A stretch of DNA of 64,000 bases from CAVQND01 sp964653485 (lineage in GTDB: Bacteria > Verrucomicrobiota > Verrucomicrobiia > Limisphaerales > UBA8199), in the NCBI GenBank assembly GCA_964653485.1, contig CAZZFF010000017.1, positions 6,333 through 70,332 on the forward strand, written 5' to 3'. Both the position numbers and the translations under genes were made by a program. The notes beneath the pieces are model-generated. The model ran no database searches and was not told the DNA's origin. It was given only the letters and a program-made list of their open reading frames with translations. This document shows positions 33,845-42,644 of this stretch, piece after piece (the first letter of the stretch is position 1; every line of letters starts with the position of its first letter).

Positions 33845-36800
33845 TCAACGGGCGGATTGGTCAAGGGCTTGTTGGGCCCGTTTGCGGGCCTCCTCGATAC
33901 GGGTCTCCTTCGAGGGTGCTTCAGAGGCGGCAAGTTTCCAGGCGGCAATGGCTTGGTCTTTGCGCCCGAGAGCGGCCAGGGCGTTGCCCCGCTGATATTG
34001 AATGTGGGCTTGGCGGGCGTTCTCGAGTTTGCCGGTTGCCAGGTTCTCAGGGTATTCGAGGGCGCGGTCGAACTCGGCAAGGGCCTCGGCGGCCCGGCCG
34101 GCTTTCAGATGGGTTTGGCCCAGGGCAAGATGCGCCTCCTCGAAGAGATCATGCACTTCATGGGCGCCTTCCCACACGGTGACGCGGACACCGTCCAGCA
34201 TCCGGGCGGTGTCGGCGAAGTCGCCGAGCCGGTTCTGGGCGCGTCCGAGCAAGCTAATGAAATCGGAGCGGCCTTTGCCGGCGTCGAACGAGGCCCTGAG
34301 CCGGTCTCGGGCCTGGATAAACAACTCATGCTTTTCCGAATCGGAAGGGGCCTTGTCGGCGAGGTCGAAGAGGACATTGGCTAGGTCGCGCGCGACGATG
34401 GCGTCATTGGGGTCGGCCTGGCCGGCCTTTTCGAGCCATTGGCGCGCGGCCTTCAAATCCCCGTCGAGGGTTTTTGCGGCCATGCCGAGGGCGCGACAGG
34501 CGATGACGGGTTGGGGACCGAGTTCGGCCGCCTGTTTCCACAGGTCGCGTGCTTCCGCATAGCGTCCGAGGTGGAATAGGAGGTGGCCCAGGTAAAGGGC
34601 GGCCATGCCGTCCTCGGGCCCGATTGCATTGGCCCAGCGCAACATGGGCAATGCCTCGGGCTGGTAGGGAAAGCCCGGGTCGAGGGCCGCCGGAGAGGGG
34701 TCCCAAAGAAGTTCAGGGTAAGCCGCCCCGGGCTGGCACGAATAGGCCAAGTCCCTCGCGGAGGCCCGGGCCCGGGCGAGGTATTTGCGGACGGCGGGGG
34801 TGAGGGCGGAGCCGGTGGCGCGCGCAGGCTCCTGGAGTTGCGTGAGGTAGGCAAGCCAGTAGCAGGCGATTGGGTTGGGCGGCTGATAAACCAGGGTGGG
34901 GCGCGGGTCGGGAAAGATGTTCAGGGTCGCGCCCGCGGCCGTGTCGCCCAATTCGGAATACTCGGCCAGGAGAGTCAGTATGTCGTGGACGTCCGCCGCG
35001 TTGCGTAGCTGCAGGGTGTTCCGTCTGGACGCCGGATTCATGAGGATGCGGAGGCGGATGTCGCGCGCCACCGGGTCCAGGGGATCGAGTTGGAGGGTTT
35101 CTCGAGCGAGGCCGGCGGCGCGGCGCAGGGCCGGCTGGCCCGACTTTCCGGCGCGCGGGGCGACGGCAGTTTCGGCGGCGGTTTCCAGCAGGGCCAGCGC
35201 CAGGCGGTTGTGGCACGTCTGGTCCTCACGCCAGGGGCCGTCTGCGGACAAGGCAGCGATGGCGGCCGGGTAATCGCGACGGCGAAGGTCGAGTTTGGCG
35301 ATGAGGGCGCGGGCGGCTACAGCGACGGCGCTGTCGCGGGCGGCCTTCCAGGCCTCTTCGAGTGCGACGGATTCATGCCCGAGACGGTATTCAGCGGCGG
35401 CCAGAGCGAAGCGCGCCATGCCGTGGCCGGGGTCGAAGGTCAGGGCTGCCCTGGCGGCGGAGGCCGCCGCGGCCGGGTCACGGTCCAGGTTCAGATAGGC
35501 CAGCCCGGTGCTTGCCTCCGGGTTGGCCGCATCCTGGTGGAGCGCCTCCTTGAACCGGCTCTCGGCCTCGGGGAACCGGGCGAAAAGGAAGTCCTGCCAG
35601 CCGGCGCGCACGAGTTCGGAGGCGGTCTGCGGCGGCTTGAGATTCTTCTCGGGAGGCAGGCGAGCGGGCAAGTCCAGCGGCAGGCGAAAAGCGGCGAGTT
35701 GGACCCCCGCGGCGTCGATTTCCATCTCGAAAGGCTCGCTTTCGCCGCCCGTGTTGAGGCGCAACTCGGCGGGTTGGCGCGGGGAAATCTGGCAGCGGGC
35801 GGCATCGAGCCGGCGGCCGCTCTTGGCCAGCTTCACGCCGGCGTCCGGCCAGGTGCCGGTGCCAAGGAGCCGGACGCGGACTTGTCCGGTCTCGACTGAG
35901 GCGTTCACGGCGAGATGCTGATTGGCAAAGGTGAACCCGCCGATCCCGTGGACCGGGTACCAGCATTCGTTCCATTCGACCGCCTGGCAGGGATCGAGGC
36001 GTCCGACCTGAGCCTGGGTCAGCAGCGGCCCGGTCTGGACCTCGTTGTACGGGCCGTCGTTGTCGGTGAGGTCCATTTGGTGCATCTTGCCGAATCCGCC
36101 CTGACCCCAGGTCCAGGCCTTTTTGCCCGGGACCTCGTGGTGATTGGCGCAGGAGACCAGGCCGCGGCCCAGGTCATCGCAGTAGCAGCCGAAGAAATCC
36201 TGGTCGCAGTACCAGGCGAAGATGGAAGAGGCATCGAAGTAGTTGGCGCCTCGAGTCATATCTTTGCCATGGTCGATGGGCCATTGGAAGAAGGTCTCGC
36301 CGGCATGGTCGCAACCGAGGGTCATGGGGTAGATGAAGCGGAAGCCGGGAGTGTTGGGCATCGCGGTGCAGTTCCAGAAGTAGTATGGGCGGACGGTGTC
36401 GGTGGGGTTGTAGATGCGGATTCGCTCTTCCAGGCACGAGCGGCCGGGCCGCAACAGGACGACCACCGTCCATTTCGTGCCATAAACGCGCTCGGTTTCC
36501 CCCACAGCCACCCCTCGCGAGCCGTCGTCCCCGGCCGGCAGGACCTCGACCCGCATCGGAACCATGCAACCGACCGTGTGGCCTTGGGGGCCGGTGTTCC
36601 ACTCCACCCCGCCGCTGGTCCAGGCCCCGCATTGCGCGATGAGTCCGGGCTTGACCACGTGGTTGACGTAGAACATCGGCTGGCCGGTGGTCTTGTCCAG
36701 CACATCGTAAATCTTTCCGCCCAGGTCGGGCAAAAAAGTCACGCGCAGATACTCGTTCTCGAGCACCACCGTCCGATAAACGCGCCGGGTCTGGTCGCGG

Positions 36801-37033
36801 CTCAGGAAGTCGAGCATGGCGTAGGGATAGATGTTCACCTTATCCGTGCCGCGAAACAGGGGGTGTCTCTCCGCCGACCAGGGGTAGGTAGGGAGCTCGA
36901 TTTGCCCGGTGCCGGCGGTGACCGGGCCGGAGGCGGCCCAGGTTGTCGCAGCCCCGCAGAGAGCTGCGATCAGGGATTGGAGGAGGATGCGCCGCGCAAC
37001 GGAGCGGCTGGAGGAGTGTCGCGCCGACTTCAT
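33845..37033 (-). CDS. DUF5107 + TPR-repeat exported protein
   Basis: From ATG 37033 the product is 1062 residues. A signal sequence is followed by a DUF5107 domain (about 60-450) with YLRVTFLPDLGGKIYDVLDK, YFWNCTAMPNTPGFRFIYPM and TWGQGGFGKMHQ, which resembles galactose-mutarotase/glycosidase-like beta domains. The rest is a run of helical TPR pairs (AYLNLDRDPAAAASAARAAL, LARETLQLDP, LGQTHLKAGRAAEALAEFDR). DUF5107 proteins occur beside glycoside hydrolases and probably bind or process carbohydrate. The earlier in-frame ATG 37117 would give an unlikely basic extension. It is transcribed downstream of GH92, 117 bases apart, on the same strand. Confidence 0.8.
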   Translation of the reverse strand: MKSARHSSSRSVARRILLQSLIAALCGAATTWAASGPVTAGTGQIELPTYPWSAERHPLFRGTDKVNIYPYAMLDFLSRDQTRRVYRTVVLENEYLRVTFLPDLGGKIYDVLDKTTGQPMFYVNHVVKPGLIAQCGAWTSGGVEWNTGPQGHTVGCMVPMRVEVLPAGDDGSRGVAVGETERVYGTKWTVVVLLRPGRSCLEERIRIYNPTDTVRPYYFWNCTAMPNTPGFRFIYPMTLGCDHAGETFFQWPIDHGKDMTRGANYFDASSIFAWYCDQDFFGCYCDDLGRGLVSCANHHEVPGKKAWTWGQGGFGKMHQMDLTDNDGPYNEVQTGPLLTQAQVGRLDPCQAVEWNECWYPVHGIGGFTFANQHLAVNASVETGQVRVRLLGTGTWPDAGVKLAKSGRRLDAARCQISPRQPAELRLNTGGESEPFEMEIDAAGVQLAAFRLPLDLPARLPPEKNLKPPQTASELVRAGWQDFLFARFPEAESRFKEALHQDAANPEASTGLAYLNLDRDPAAAASAARAALTFDPGHGMARFALAAAEYRLGHESVALEEAWKAARDSAVAVAARALIAKLDLRRRDYPAAIAALSADGPWREDQTCHNRLALALLETAAETAVAPRAGKSGQPALRRAAGLARETLQLDPLDPVARDIRLRILMNPASRRNTLQLRNAADVHDILTLLAEYSELGDTAAGATLNIFPDPRPTLVYQPPNPIACYWLAYLTQLQEPARATGSALTPAVRKYLARARASARDLAYSCQPGAAYPELLWDPSPAALDPGFPYQPEALPMLRWANAIGPEDGMAALYLGHLLFHLGRYAEARDLWKQAAELGPQPVIACRALGMAAKTLDGDLKAARQWLEKAGQADPNDAIVARDLANVLFDLADKAPSDSEKHELFIQARDRLRASFDAGKGRSDFISLLGRAQNRLGDFADTARMLDGVRVTVWEGAHEVHDLFEEAHLALGQTHLKAGRAAEALAEFDRALEYPENLATGKLENARQAHIQYQRGNALAALGRKDQAIAAWKLAASEAPSKETRIEEARKRAQQALDQSAR

Positions 37034-37150
37034 AAGGATGGCTGGTGGCTGGATGCCTGAGCCAACACTGACCGGACGGGGGGTATTCGTCAAGCCCGCT
37101 CTGTGCCGCCCTGCCAAAAGGCCAGGGCCCTCTCCGAGATGTGGAGTGGG

Positions 37151-39430
37151 TCAGTAGTTGCCGGGGCGGTCGGCCGGGGCTGCGCCCCACTTCCGGTTGG
37201 GTGCGGAGCCCATTTGGAAGACCAGGGTGCCGCCGGAGACGATCTCCTTATGGGTGAGCCATGTGCGGGTCAAGGGTTGGTCGTTGAGCGTGGCAGATTG
37301 GATGTACATGTTCTGAGGGGAGTTGTTCCGGGCGATGACGGTGAACTCGCGGCCCGGGTAGTGCTTGGGGTCGAGGGCGAGCCTGGCCTGGTCGCCGAGG
37401 GGGCTGCCGATCACATAGATGCCGCCGCACGGATCGGCGGGATAAAAGCCGAGCGCGCTAAACACGTACCAGGCGGACATCTGCCCGCAGTCATCGTTGC
37501 CGCACATACCGGCGGCGGTGTTGTTGTAGAGGGCGCCGCAAATCTGGCGGATGCGGGCCTGGGTTTTCCAGGGCTGGCCCGCGTAGGTGTAGAGGTAGGC
37601 GTAATGGTGGCAAGGCTCGTTGCCGTGCGCGTACATGCCGATGAGGCCGACGACGTCTTCGGAGAAATTCACGATAGGTTCTTTGTTCTCGAAGACCGCG
37701 TCCAGCCGGGCGACGAATTTCTTGTCCCCGCCCAGTTTGCGGATCAGGCCGGGAACGTCGTGAGGCACGAAGTAAGATTGCCAGGCGTTGGCCTCGGTAT
37801 AGGAATCGGTGAGGATGGCGTTGGGGTTGAAGGGGGCGACCCAGGCGCCGTCCCTGGTCTTGCCGCGGAAGAAGCCCGTCGAGGGGTCGAAGACGTTTTT
37901 CCAGTTTTCGGCGCGCTTTGCGAAGGACTCGGCCATGGTGTTTCGACCGAGCGCCTTGGTGAAGCGAGCGACGCAGGCGTCGTCGTAGGCATATTCGAGG
38001 GTCTTGGAGACCGCCTCGGCGCCGTGTTCGCTGGCGATGTAGCCGTTGGCTCGGTATTCGGGCATTTGGGCGCGGGCGCCGCCGATTGTGGCGACTATCT
38101 CCGCGAGCGCCTGTTGGGCGTCCCACCCGCGGAAGCCCTTGAGGTAGGCGTCCACGATGATGGGGATGGAGTGGTTGCCGATCATGCACCAGTTCTCCTT
38201 GCCTGATTCGACCCAGACGGGGAGGCTCTTCTGGCCGAAGAAGACGTAGTGCGCGAGCATTGTGGAGATCATGTCGTTGACGCGGCCCGGCTGAACGAGG
38301 GTCAGCAGGGGATGCTCCGCCCGGAAGGTGTCCCAGAGGGAGAACTCGGAATAGTAATCGAACCCCTTGACCTGGTGGACCTCGCCGTCCGGGCCGCGGA
38401 CCTGGCCGTCAACGTCGCTCAGGAGTGTGGGGGCCAGAAACACGTGGTAGTAGGCGGTGTAAAACGTTTCGAGGAAGTTCCGGTCGGTGGATTGAACCTG
38501 GATGTCGCCCAGGGTTCTCTCCCACTGGGCGCGGGCGGCGGCGGCGATGGCATCGAAATCCCAGGTGGTGACCTCGGCCTGGAGGTTCTTCCGCGCGCCC
38601 TCGACGCTCACGGTGGAGAGGGCCACCCGGACGACGATTTGGTCGCCGGCCTTGGTCTTGAAGTCAAAGTGCGCTTGAAGGTTCTTGCCATGGGCCTCTT
38701 TGCCCTCGACGGGTTGGTGGTCGGAGGCCAGGCCGGCGGCGTCGCAGGGGCGTGAGAACTCCAGGACAAAGAAGTAAATCTTGTCGCCGCCCCAGCCGGC
38801 GCTGCGGCGGAAGCCGCTGACAGTGCGGTCATTTTCGAGAGTGATGGCGGAGTCGGTTGGGCGGAGTCGGTTGGGCCGGCCGATGCCATGCCACAGGTCC
38901 AGAATGACGTGGCTGTCGGCGGCCTCGGGAAATGTGTAGCGGTGGAGGCCGACACGGGCGGTGGCCGTGAGTTCGACGTTGATCTTGGAGTCGGGCAGGA
39001 AGACGCGGTAATAGCCGGGCCGGGCTTCCTCCTGATCGTGGGAGAAGCGCGCGCGGTAGCCTTGGCCGGGCTCTTTGCCGGCGACGAGTTTCAATTCGCC
39101 AACGCCGGGCATGAGGAGGACGTTGCCCAGGTCGCCGATGCCGGTGCCGGTGAGGTGATTGTGGGAGAACCCGAGGATGGAGGTGTCCGAGTAGTGATAA
39201 CCGGCGGCGCCGTCCTGGTAGGCATCGTCGCTGCTGCCGTCGCGGGTGTCCGGAGAGAGTTGCACCATGCCAAAAGGCACGGTGGCGCCCGGGAAGACGT
39301 GGCCGTGCTCAGCGGTGCCGATGAGCGGTTTGGCGTAATCAGCGACCGCCGCGCCGGCCAAGGCGGTTGCGGCAAGGAGCGCGCCCGGGCCAAGGGTGTT
39401 TCGCAGGATTCTGTGCAAGCGGTTGTTCAT
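37151..39430 (-). CDS. GH92 alpha-mannosidase-type glycoside hydrolase, exported
   Basis: The 759-residue protein has a signal peptide and the two-domain GH92 architecture: an N-terminal beta sandwich (TAEHGHVFPGATVPFGMVQL, SILGFSHNHLTGTG) and a helical barrel (FDYYSEFSLWDTFRAEHPLL, AGMCGNDDCGQMSAWYVFSA and LGFYP). Calcium-dependent alpha-1,2-, 1,3- or 1,4-mannosidases share these motifs. The conserved GNDDCGQMSAWY segment contributes to the Ca2+ and catalytic site. The enzyme is exported, so mannan or N-glycan-type substrates are likely. It lies in a same-strand run with the DUF5107-TPR gene and just before the divergent amidase gene. Length and motif content are standard for the family. Confidence 0.92.
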   Translation of the reverse strand: MNNRLHRILRNTLGPGALLAATALAGAAVADYAKPLIGTAEHGHVFPGATVPFGMVQLSPDTRDGSSDDAYQDGAAGYHYSDTSILGFSHNHLTGTGIGDLGNVLLMPGVGELKLVAGKEPGQGYRARFSHDQEEARPGYYRVFLPDSKINVELTATARVGLHRYTFPEAADSHVILDLWHGIGRPNRLRPTDSAITLENDRTVSGFRRSAGWGGDKIYFFVLEFSRPCDAAGLASDHQPVEGKEAHGKNLQAHFDFKTKAGDQIVVRVALSTVSVEGARKNLQAEVTTWDFDAIAAAARAQWERTLGDIQVQSTDRNFLETFYTAYYHVFLAPTLLSDVDGQVRGPDGEVHQVKGFDYYSEFSLWDTFRAEHPLLTLVQPGRVNDMISTMLAHYVFFGQKSLPVWVESGKENWCMIGNHSIPIIVDAYLKGFRGWDAQQALAEIVATIGGARAQMPEYRANGYIASEHGAEAVSKTLEYAYDDACVARFTKALGRNTMAESFAKRAENWKNVFDPSTGFFRGKTRDGAWVAPFNPNAILTDSYTEANAWQSYFVPHDVPGLIRKLGGDKKFVARLDAVFENKEPIVNFSEDVVGLIGMYAHGNEPCHHYAYLYTYAGQPWKTQARIRQICGALYNNTAAGMCGNDDCGQMSAWYVFSALGFYPADPCGGIYVIGSPLGDQARLALDPKHYPGREFTVIARNNSPQNMYIQSATLNDQPLTRTWLTHKEIVSGGTLVFQMGSAPNRKWGAAPADRPGNY

Positions 39431-39509
39431 GATCCGACCTTAATTGAACGGTTCGGCAAAGTCGACCCCGCGGTTGCCGCGGCCTCGGGGGTGAGGTAGG
39501 GTAGCGCGC

Positions 39510-41129
39510 GTGAACCGGCGCGATTTTCTCAAGACCGGAGTGGCCGGCGGCGCGGCCCTGTGGGCGATTCCCGCCGCCGCCGCCGCACCTCAAGGTTTCC
39601 CCCACCTGCGCCCCTTCGAATGGGGGGAGGCGACGATAAGCCAGTTGCGCTCCGCGATGTCGGCGGGCCGGCTGACGGCTGCCGCGCTCACGCGCGCCTA
39701 TCTTCGCCGCATCCGCGACCTGGACCAGCGCGGCCCGAAGCTCAATTCGATCATCGAGATCAATCCTGACGCGGTCCCGATTGCCGAGACGCTCGATCGC
39801 GAGCGGCAGGGGGGCCGGCTGCGAGGCCCGCTCCATGGCATCCCGGTCCTGATCAAGGACAACATTGGGACGCGCGACCGGATGACGACGACCGCCGGTT
39901 CGCTGGCGCTCGCCGGCTCGATTCCGCCCGCGGATGCCTTTTTAGTGGAGCGGCTGCGCGCGGCGGGGGCGGTCATCCTGGGCAAGACGAATTTGAGCGA
40001 ATGGGCGAATTTTCGTTCGACCCATTCCACCAGCGGATGGAGCGGCCGGGGGGGCTTGACGCTGAACCCATACGCACTGGACCGCAACCCTTCAGGCTCG
40101 AGTTCCGGTTCGGCCGCGGCGACCGCGGCCAACCTGTGCGCGGTGGCCGTCGGCACGGAGACCGACGGTTCCATTACCTCGCCGGCGTCTTGCAATGGCC
40201 TGGTGGGCATCAAGCCAACGCTCGGGCTGGTCAGCCGATCTGGCATCATCCCCATCGCCCACAGCCAGGACACGGCGGGGCCGATGACGCGGAGCGTTGC
40301 GGACGCGGCCATTTTGCTGGGCTGCCTGGCCGGGGCGGATGCGGAGGATCCGGCCAGCGCGGCCGCCGCGGGGAAGATGGCGTCCGACTACACCGCGTTC
40401 CTCGACGCGGCGGCGTTGCAGGGGGCGCGCCTGGGCGTGGCGCGAAAGTTTTTTGGGATTCTGCCCGCGGTGGACCGCTTGATGGAAGACGCGCTCGCCG
40501 CCATGAAGAGCGCGGGCGCCGTGCTCAATGACCCTGCTGACCTGCCCAGCCACGGAAGGTATGGGGAAGGGGAGGATGAGGTGCTGTTGCGCGAATTCAA
40601 GGCGGACCTGAACAAATACCTGGCCTGGCTAGGTCCGTCCGCGCCCGCGCGCTCGCTCGCTGAGGTCATCGAGTTCAACGAGCGAAACAAGACCAGGGAA
40701 ATGCCTTGGTTCGGCCAGGAGCTTTTTCTCAAAGCGCACGCCAAAGGCCCGCTGACCGAGAAGGCTTACCTGGATGCCCTGGCGCGAAACCACCGCTTGG
40801 CCCGCGAGGAAGGGATTGACGCGGTCATGGACGGCTTGCGCCTGGACGCGATCATCGCGCCGACCACCGGTCCGGCGCAACGGACGGACCTGCTCTGGGG
40901 TGATCGCGACATGGGCGGCTGCACGACGCCCGCCGCCGTCGCGGGCTACCCGCACATCACGGTCCCGATGGGCATGGTCGAGGGTCTGCCCGTCGGCATT
41001 TCCTTCTTCGGCCGCTCCTGGAGCGAACCCAGGCTGCTGGCCCTGGCGTTCGCCTTCGAACAGATGGCCAAGGCGCGCAAGCCACCCCGCTTCCCGGCCA
41101 CGGTTTCTCCCGATCCGCGCGCGGCTTAA
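39510..41129 (+). CDS. Amidase-signature enzyme with Tat leader
   Basis: The 539-residue protein begins with a twin-arginine leader (NRRDFLKTGVAGGAALWAI). It has the amidase-signature triad: Lys116 in PVLIKDNIG, the cis-Ser in NPSGSSSGSAA (about 197-198) and nucleophile Ser221 in TETDGSITSPAS. Members hydrolyse amide bonds of diverse substrates. GatA function is unlikely because it is exported and has no GatB or GatC neighbour. The GTG start 39510 is the only start before the Tat motif. It may cleave amides of amino sugars or peptides in the periplasm. It converges with the GH172 gene. Confidence 0.88.
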   Translation: MNRRDFLKTGVAGGAALWAIPAAAAAPQGFPHLRPFEWGEATISQLRSAMSAGRLTAAALTRAYLRRIRDLDQRGPKLNSIIEINPDAVPIAETLDRERQGGRLRGPLHGIPVLIKDNIGTRDRMTTTAGSLALAGSIPPADAFLVERLRAAGAVILGKTNLSEWANFRSTHSTSGWSGRGGLTLNPYALDRNPSGSSSGSAAATAANLCAVAVGTETDGSITSPASCNGLVGIKPTLGLVSRSGIIPIAHSQDTAGPMTRSVADAAILLGCLAGADAEDPASAAAAGKMASDYTAFLDAAALQGARLGVARKFFGILPAVDRLMEDALAAMKSAGAVLNDPADLPSHGRYGEGEDEVLLREFKADLNKYLAWLGPSAPARSLAEVIEFNERNKTREMPWFGQELFLKAHAKGPLTEKAYLDALARNHRLAREEGIDAVMDGLRLDAIIAPTTGPAQRTDLLWGDRDMGGCTTPAAVAGYPHITVPMGMVEGLPVGISFFGRSWSEPRLLALAFAFEQMAKARKPPRFPATVSPDPRAA

Positions 41130-41158
41130 GCTCAACCTCGATATTCCAACGCAGCGAG

Positions 41159-42250
41159 TTATTTCGGTTGCTCAGCCGGCAGAGGTATGAGCGCGGGGAC
41201 GCGGTCTTTGAAGGCGGGAAGGGCCGGGCCATCGCCTTCCGGGTTGTCCAGGTAATAGAAACCGACCGTGGTGTAGTGGTTGGGGAAAGGCTTGCGGTCC
41301 TCGTCCCAACCGCCTCGCCCGTGTTCGAGGGTGAAGAGAAGGCTCTGTTTGAAGGGCACGGGGTCCTGGATGTGCCAGCGGTAGCAGGAGTTCAAGATGC
41401 CTCGCTTCTCCCCGCCTTTGCTGGCGTTGTCGTAATAGGGCACGCCAAAATAGGGGGCCCAAAAAGCCCGGCCGAAATCCCACGCCCCGCAGAAATAGTC
41501 CTCGCTGCCGGTGCCGCTGATAACCGGCTTGTCGGAACCGTCCACGTACCAGTAATCGTTGCCCTCGCCCCACCAGCCGTCGCTGTTGGCCATGACGGAG
41601 ATAAAGGTCCCCACGAAATGACCGGCGCCCTTGGTTTCGCAAATCGTCAGAGGTTTGCCGACGGGGGCGGGAAAGGCGGTGCGATACTGGGTATGAAAAT
41701 AGCGTGCTTCCGGCTGAGGCTGCTGTTCCAACCGGTAGTCGATATTGAAGTAAAAGTTACCGACCGGCCGGTCGCCCTCGTTGGCCACCGTGAGCAGGGC
41801 GTGCTTATTGAAGGGCATCGGCCAGTAGCAATTCAGGGCATTGCGAGAGCCAACCACCACGGGCGCGCTCTGGAACTCGACGTATTTGGCGTGGCCTTGG
41901 GCAAAGAAGTCACCCACGGGGCACTCGACGGCCGGGCGGGCCGCATCGTCCCAGGTCATGCGCAGCACCAGTTCCCGCAGGTGTTCCGGCGAAGGGGAGT
42001 TGATGGTGAACCAGATGTGCGTAACCCGGCCGCTGCCTTTGACATCCATGAGGGTGAGGGTCTGGCCGGGATCGATGCGCCGGGAGTCTCCGTTCCTTCC
42101 TTTGGGGTCGGTGCTCGAAGCTCGCGAGGCCGAGAAGTCTTTCTTGGACGCAAGATCGGCCGGGACCTGGGCCATGGCCATGAATGGCAGCAGCGCGAGC
42201 ACCGCCGCGTTTAGAGTGAGCCTTGTCAGAGTTCTCATTGAGGTAGTCAT
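41159..42250 (-). CDS. DUF2961 / GH172-type glycoside hydrolase
   Basis: The product (363 residues from ATG 42250; ATG 42238 is also in frame) has a signal peptide, then SGRVTHIWFTINSPSPEHL, VGDFFAQGHAKYVEF, WGEGNDYWYVDG (Glu228) and ISGTGSEDYFCGAW (Glu250). The last two are the candidate catalytic-acid segments of the DUF2961 family, now GH172, which includes difructose-anhydride and D-arabinofuranose-acting enzymes that assemble as trimers. It converges on the amidase gene with 29 bases between stops. Substrate is not deducible. No SD is obvious before either ATG. Confidence 0.88.
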   Translation of the reverse strand: MTTSMRTLTRLTLNAAVLALLPFMAMAQVPADLASKKDFSASRASSTDPKGRNGDSRRIDPGQTLTLMDVKGSGRVTHIWFTINSPSPEHLRELVLRMTWDDAARPAVECPVGDFFAQGHAKYVEFQSAPVVVGSRNALNCYWPMPFNKHALLTVANEGDRPVGNFYFNIDYRLEQQPQPEARYFHTQYRTAFPAPVGKPLTICETKGAGHFVGTFISVMANSDGWWGEGNDYWYVDGSDKPVISGTGSEDYFCGAWDFGRAFWAPYFGVPYYDNASKGGEKRGILNSCYRWHIQDPVPFKQSLLFTLEHGRGGWDEDRKPFPNHYTTVGFYYLDNPEGDGPALPAFKDRVPALIPLPAEQPK

Positions 42251-42561
42251 TTCGGCGCGCATTCTAGCCGGTTGCGACGCGGCGTCAACGGTACGATGGA
42301 CGCGGAGGTTCCGGGAATTTCCGGGCCGGATCGGGCTGATGGCCGCCAGGCCTTTTCCATCCGCGCTATGGAATCCGGGCTGGTGAAAAACGCCATCTCT
42401 GCTCAAATTGCAACAGCGTCGTTAAGCCTGGGCAATAGACCCCATCCGAGAATCCCCTCGGAAAAACCGGCCTTTTTCATTCGTTCGCATGGAATTTTTA
42501 CGCGTGGCATCATCAGTGCTAAAGGCGGGTTGCATGAGTGAAAGGTTGCTGAAGCACGGCT
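42251..42561. other. Gene-free spacer upstream of the APC permease leader
   Basis: Nothing that looks coding was found on either strand between the GH172 start (42250) and the hairpin at 42562. The stretch contains an AT-richer island (about 42465-42520) that could hold a promoter for the permease, but no convincing -35/-10 pair. Open frames here lack coding character. Confidence 0.5.
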
Positions 42562-42603
42562 GAGGGAGGCCCGGCTGGAGAGGGATCCAGCCGGGCTGCC
42601 CTC
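42562..42603 (+). promoter_or_regulatory. Large hairpin in the leader of the APC permease gene
   Basis: The arms 42562-42578 and 42587-42603 pair over 17 positions with two mismatches around an 8-base loop; the inner nine pairs (CCCGGCTGG with CCAGCCGGG) are perfect. The element ends 41 bases before ATG 42645. No T-run follows, so it is not a standard terminator. It may be a regulatory leader or the remnant of a palindrome. Confidence 0.45.
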
Positions 42604-42644
42604 GGCGGCCTGAACAAACAACGATTGAATCGGAAACACTGACT

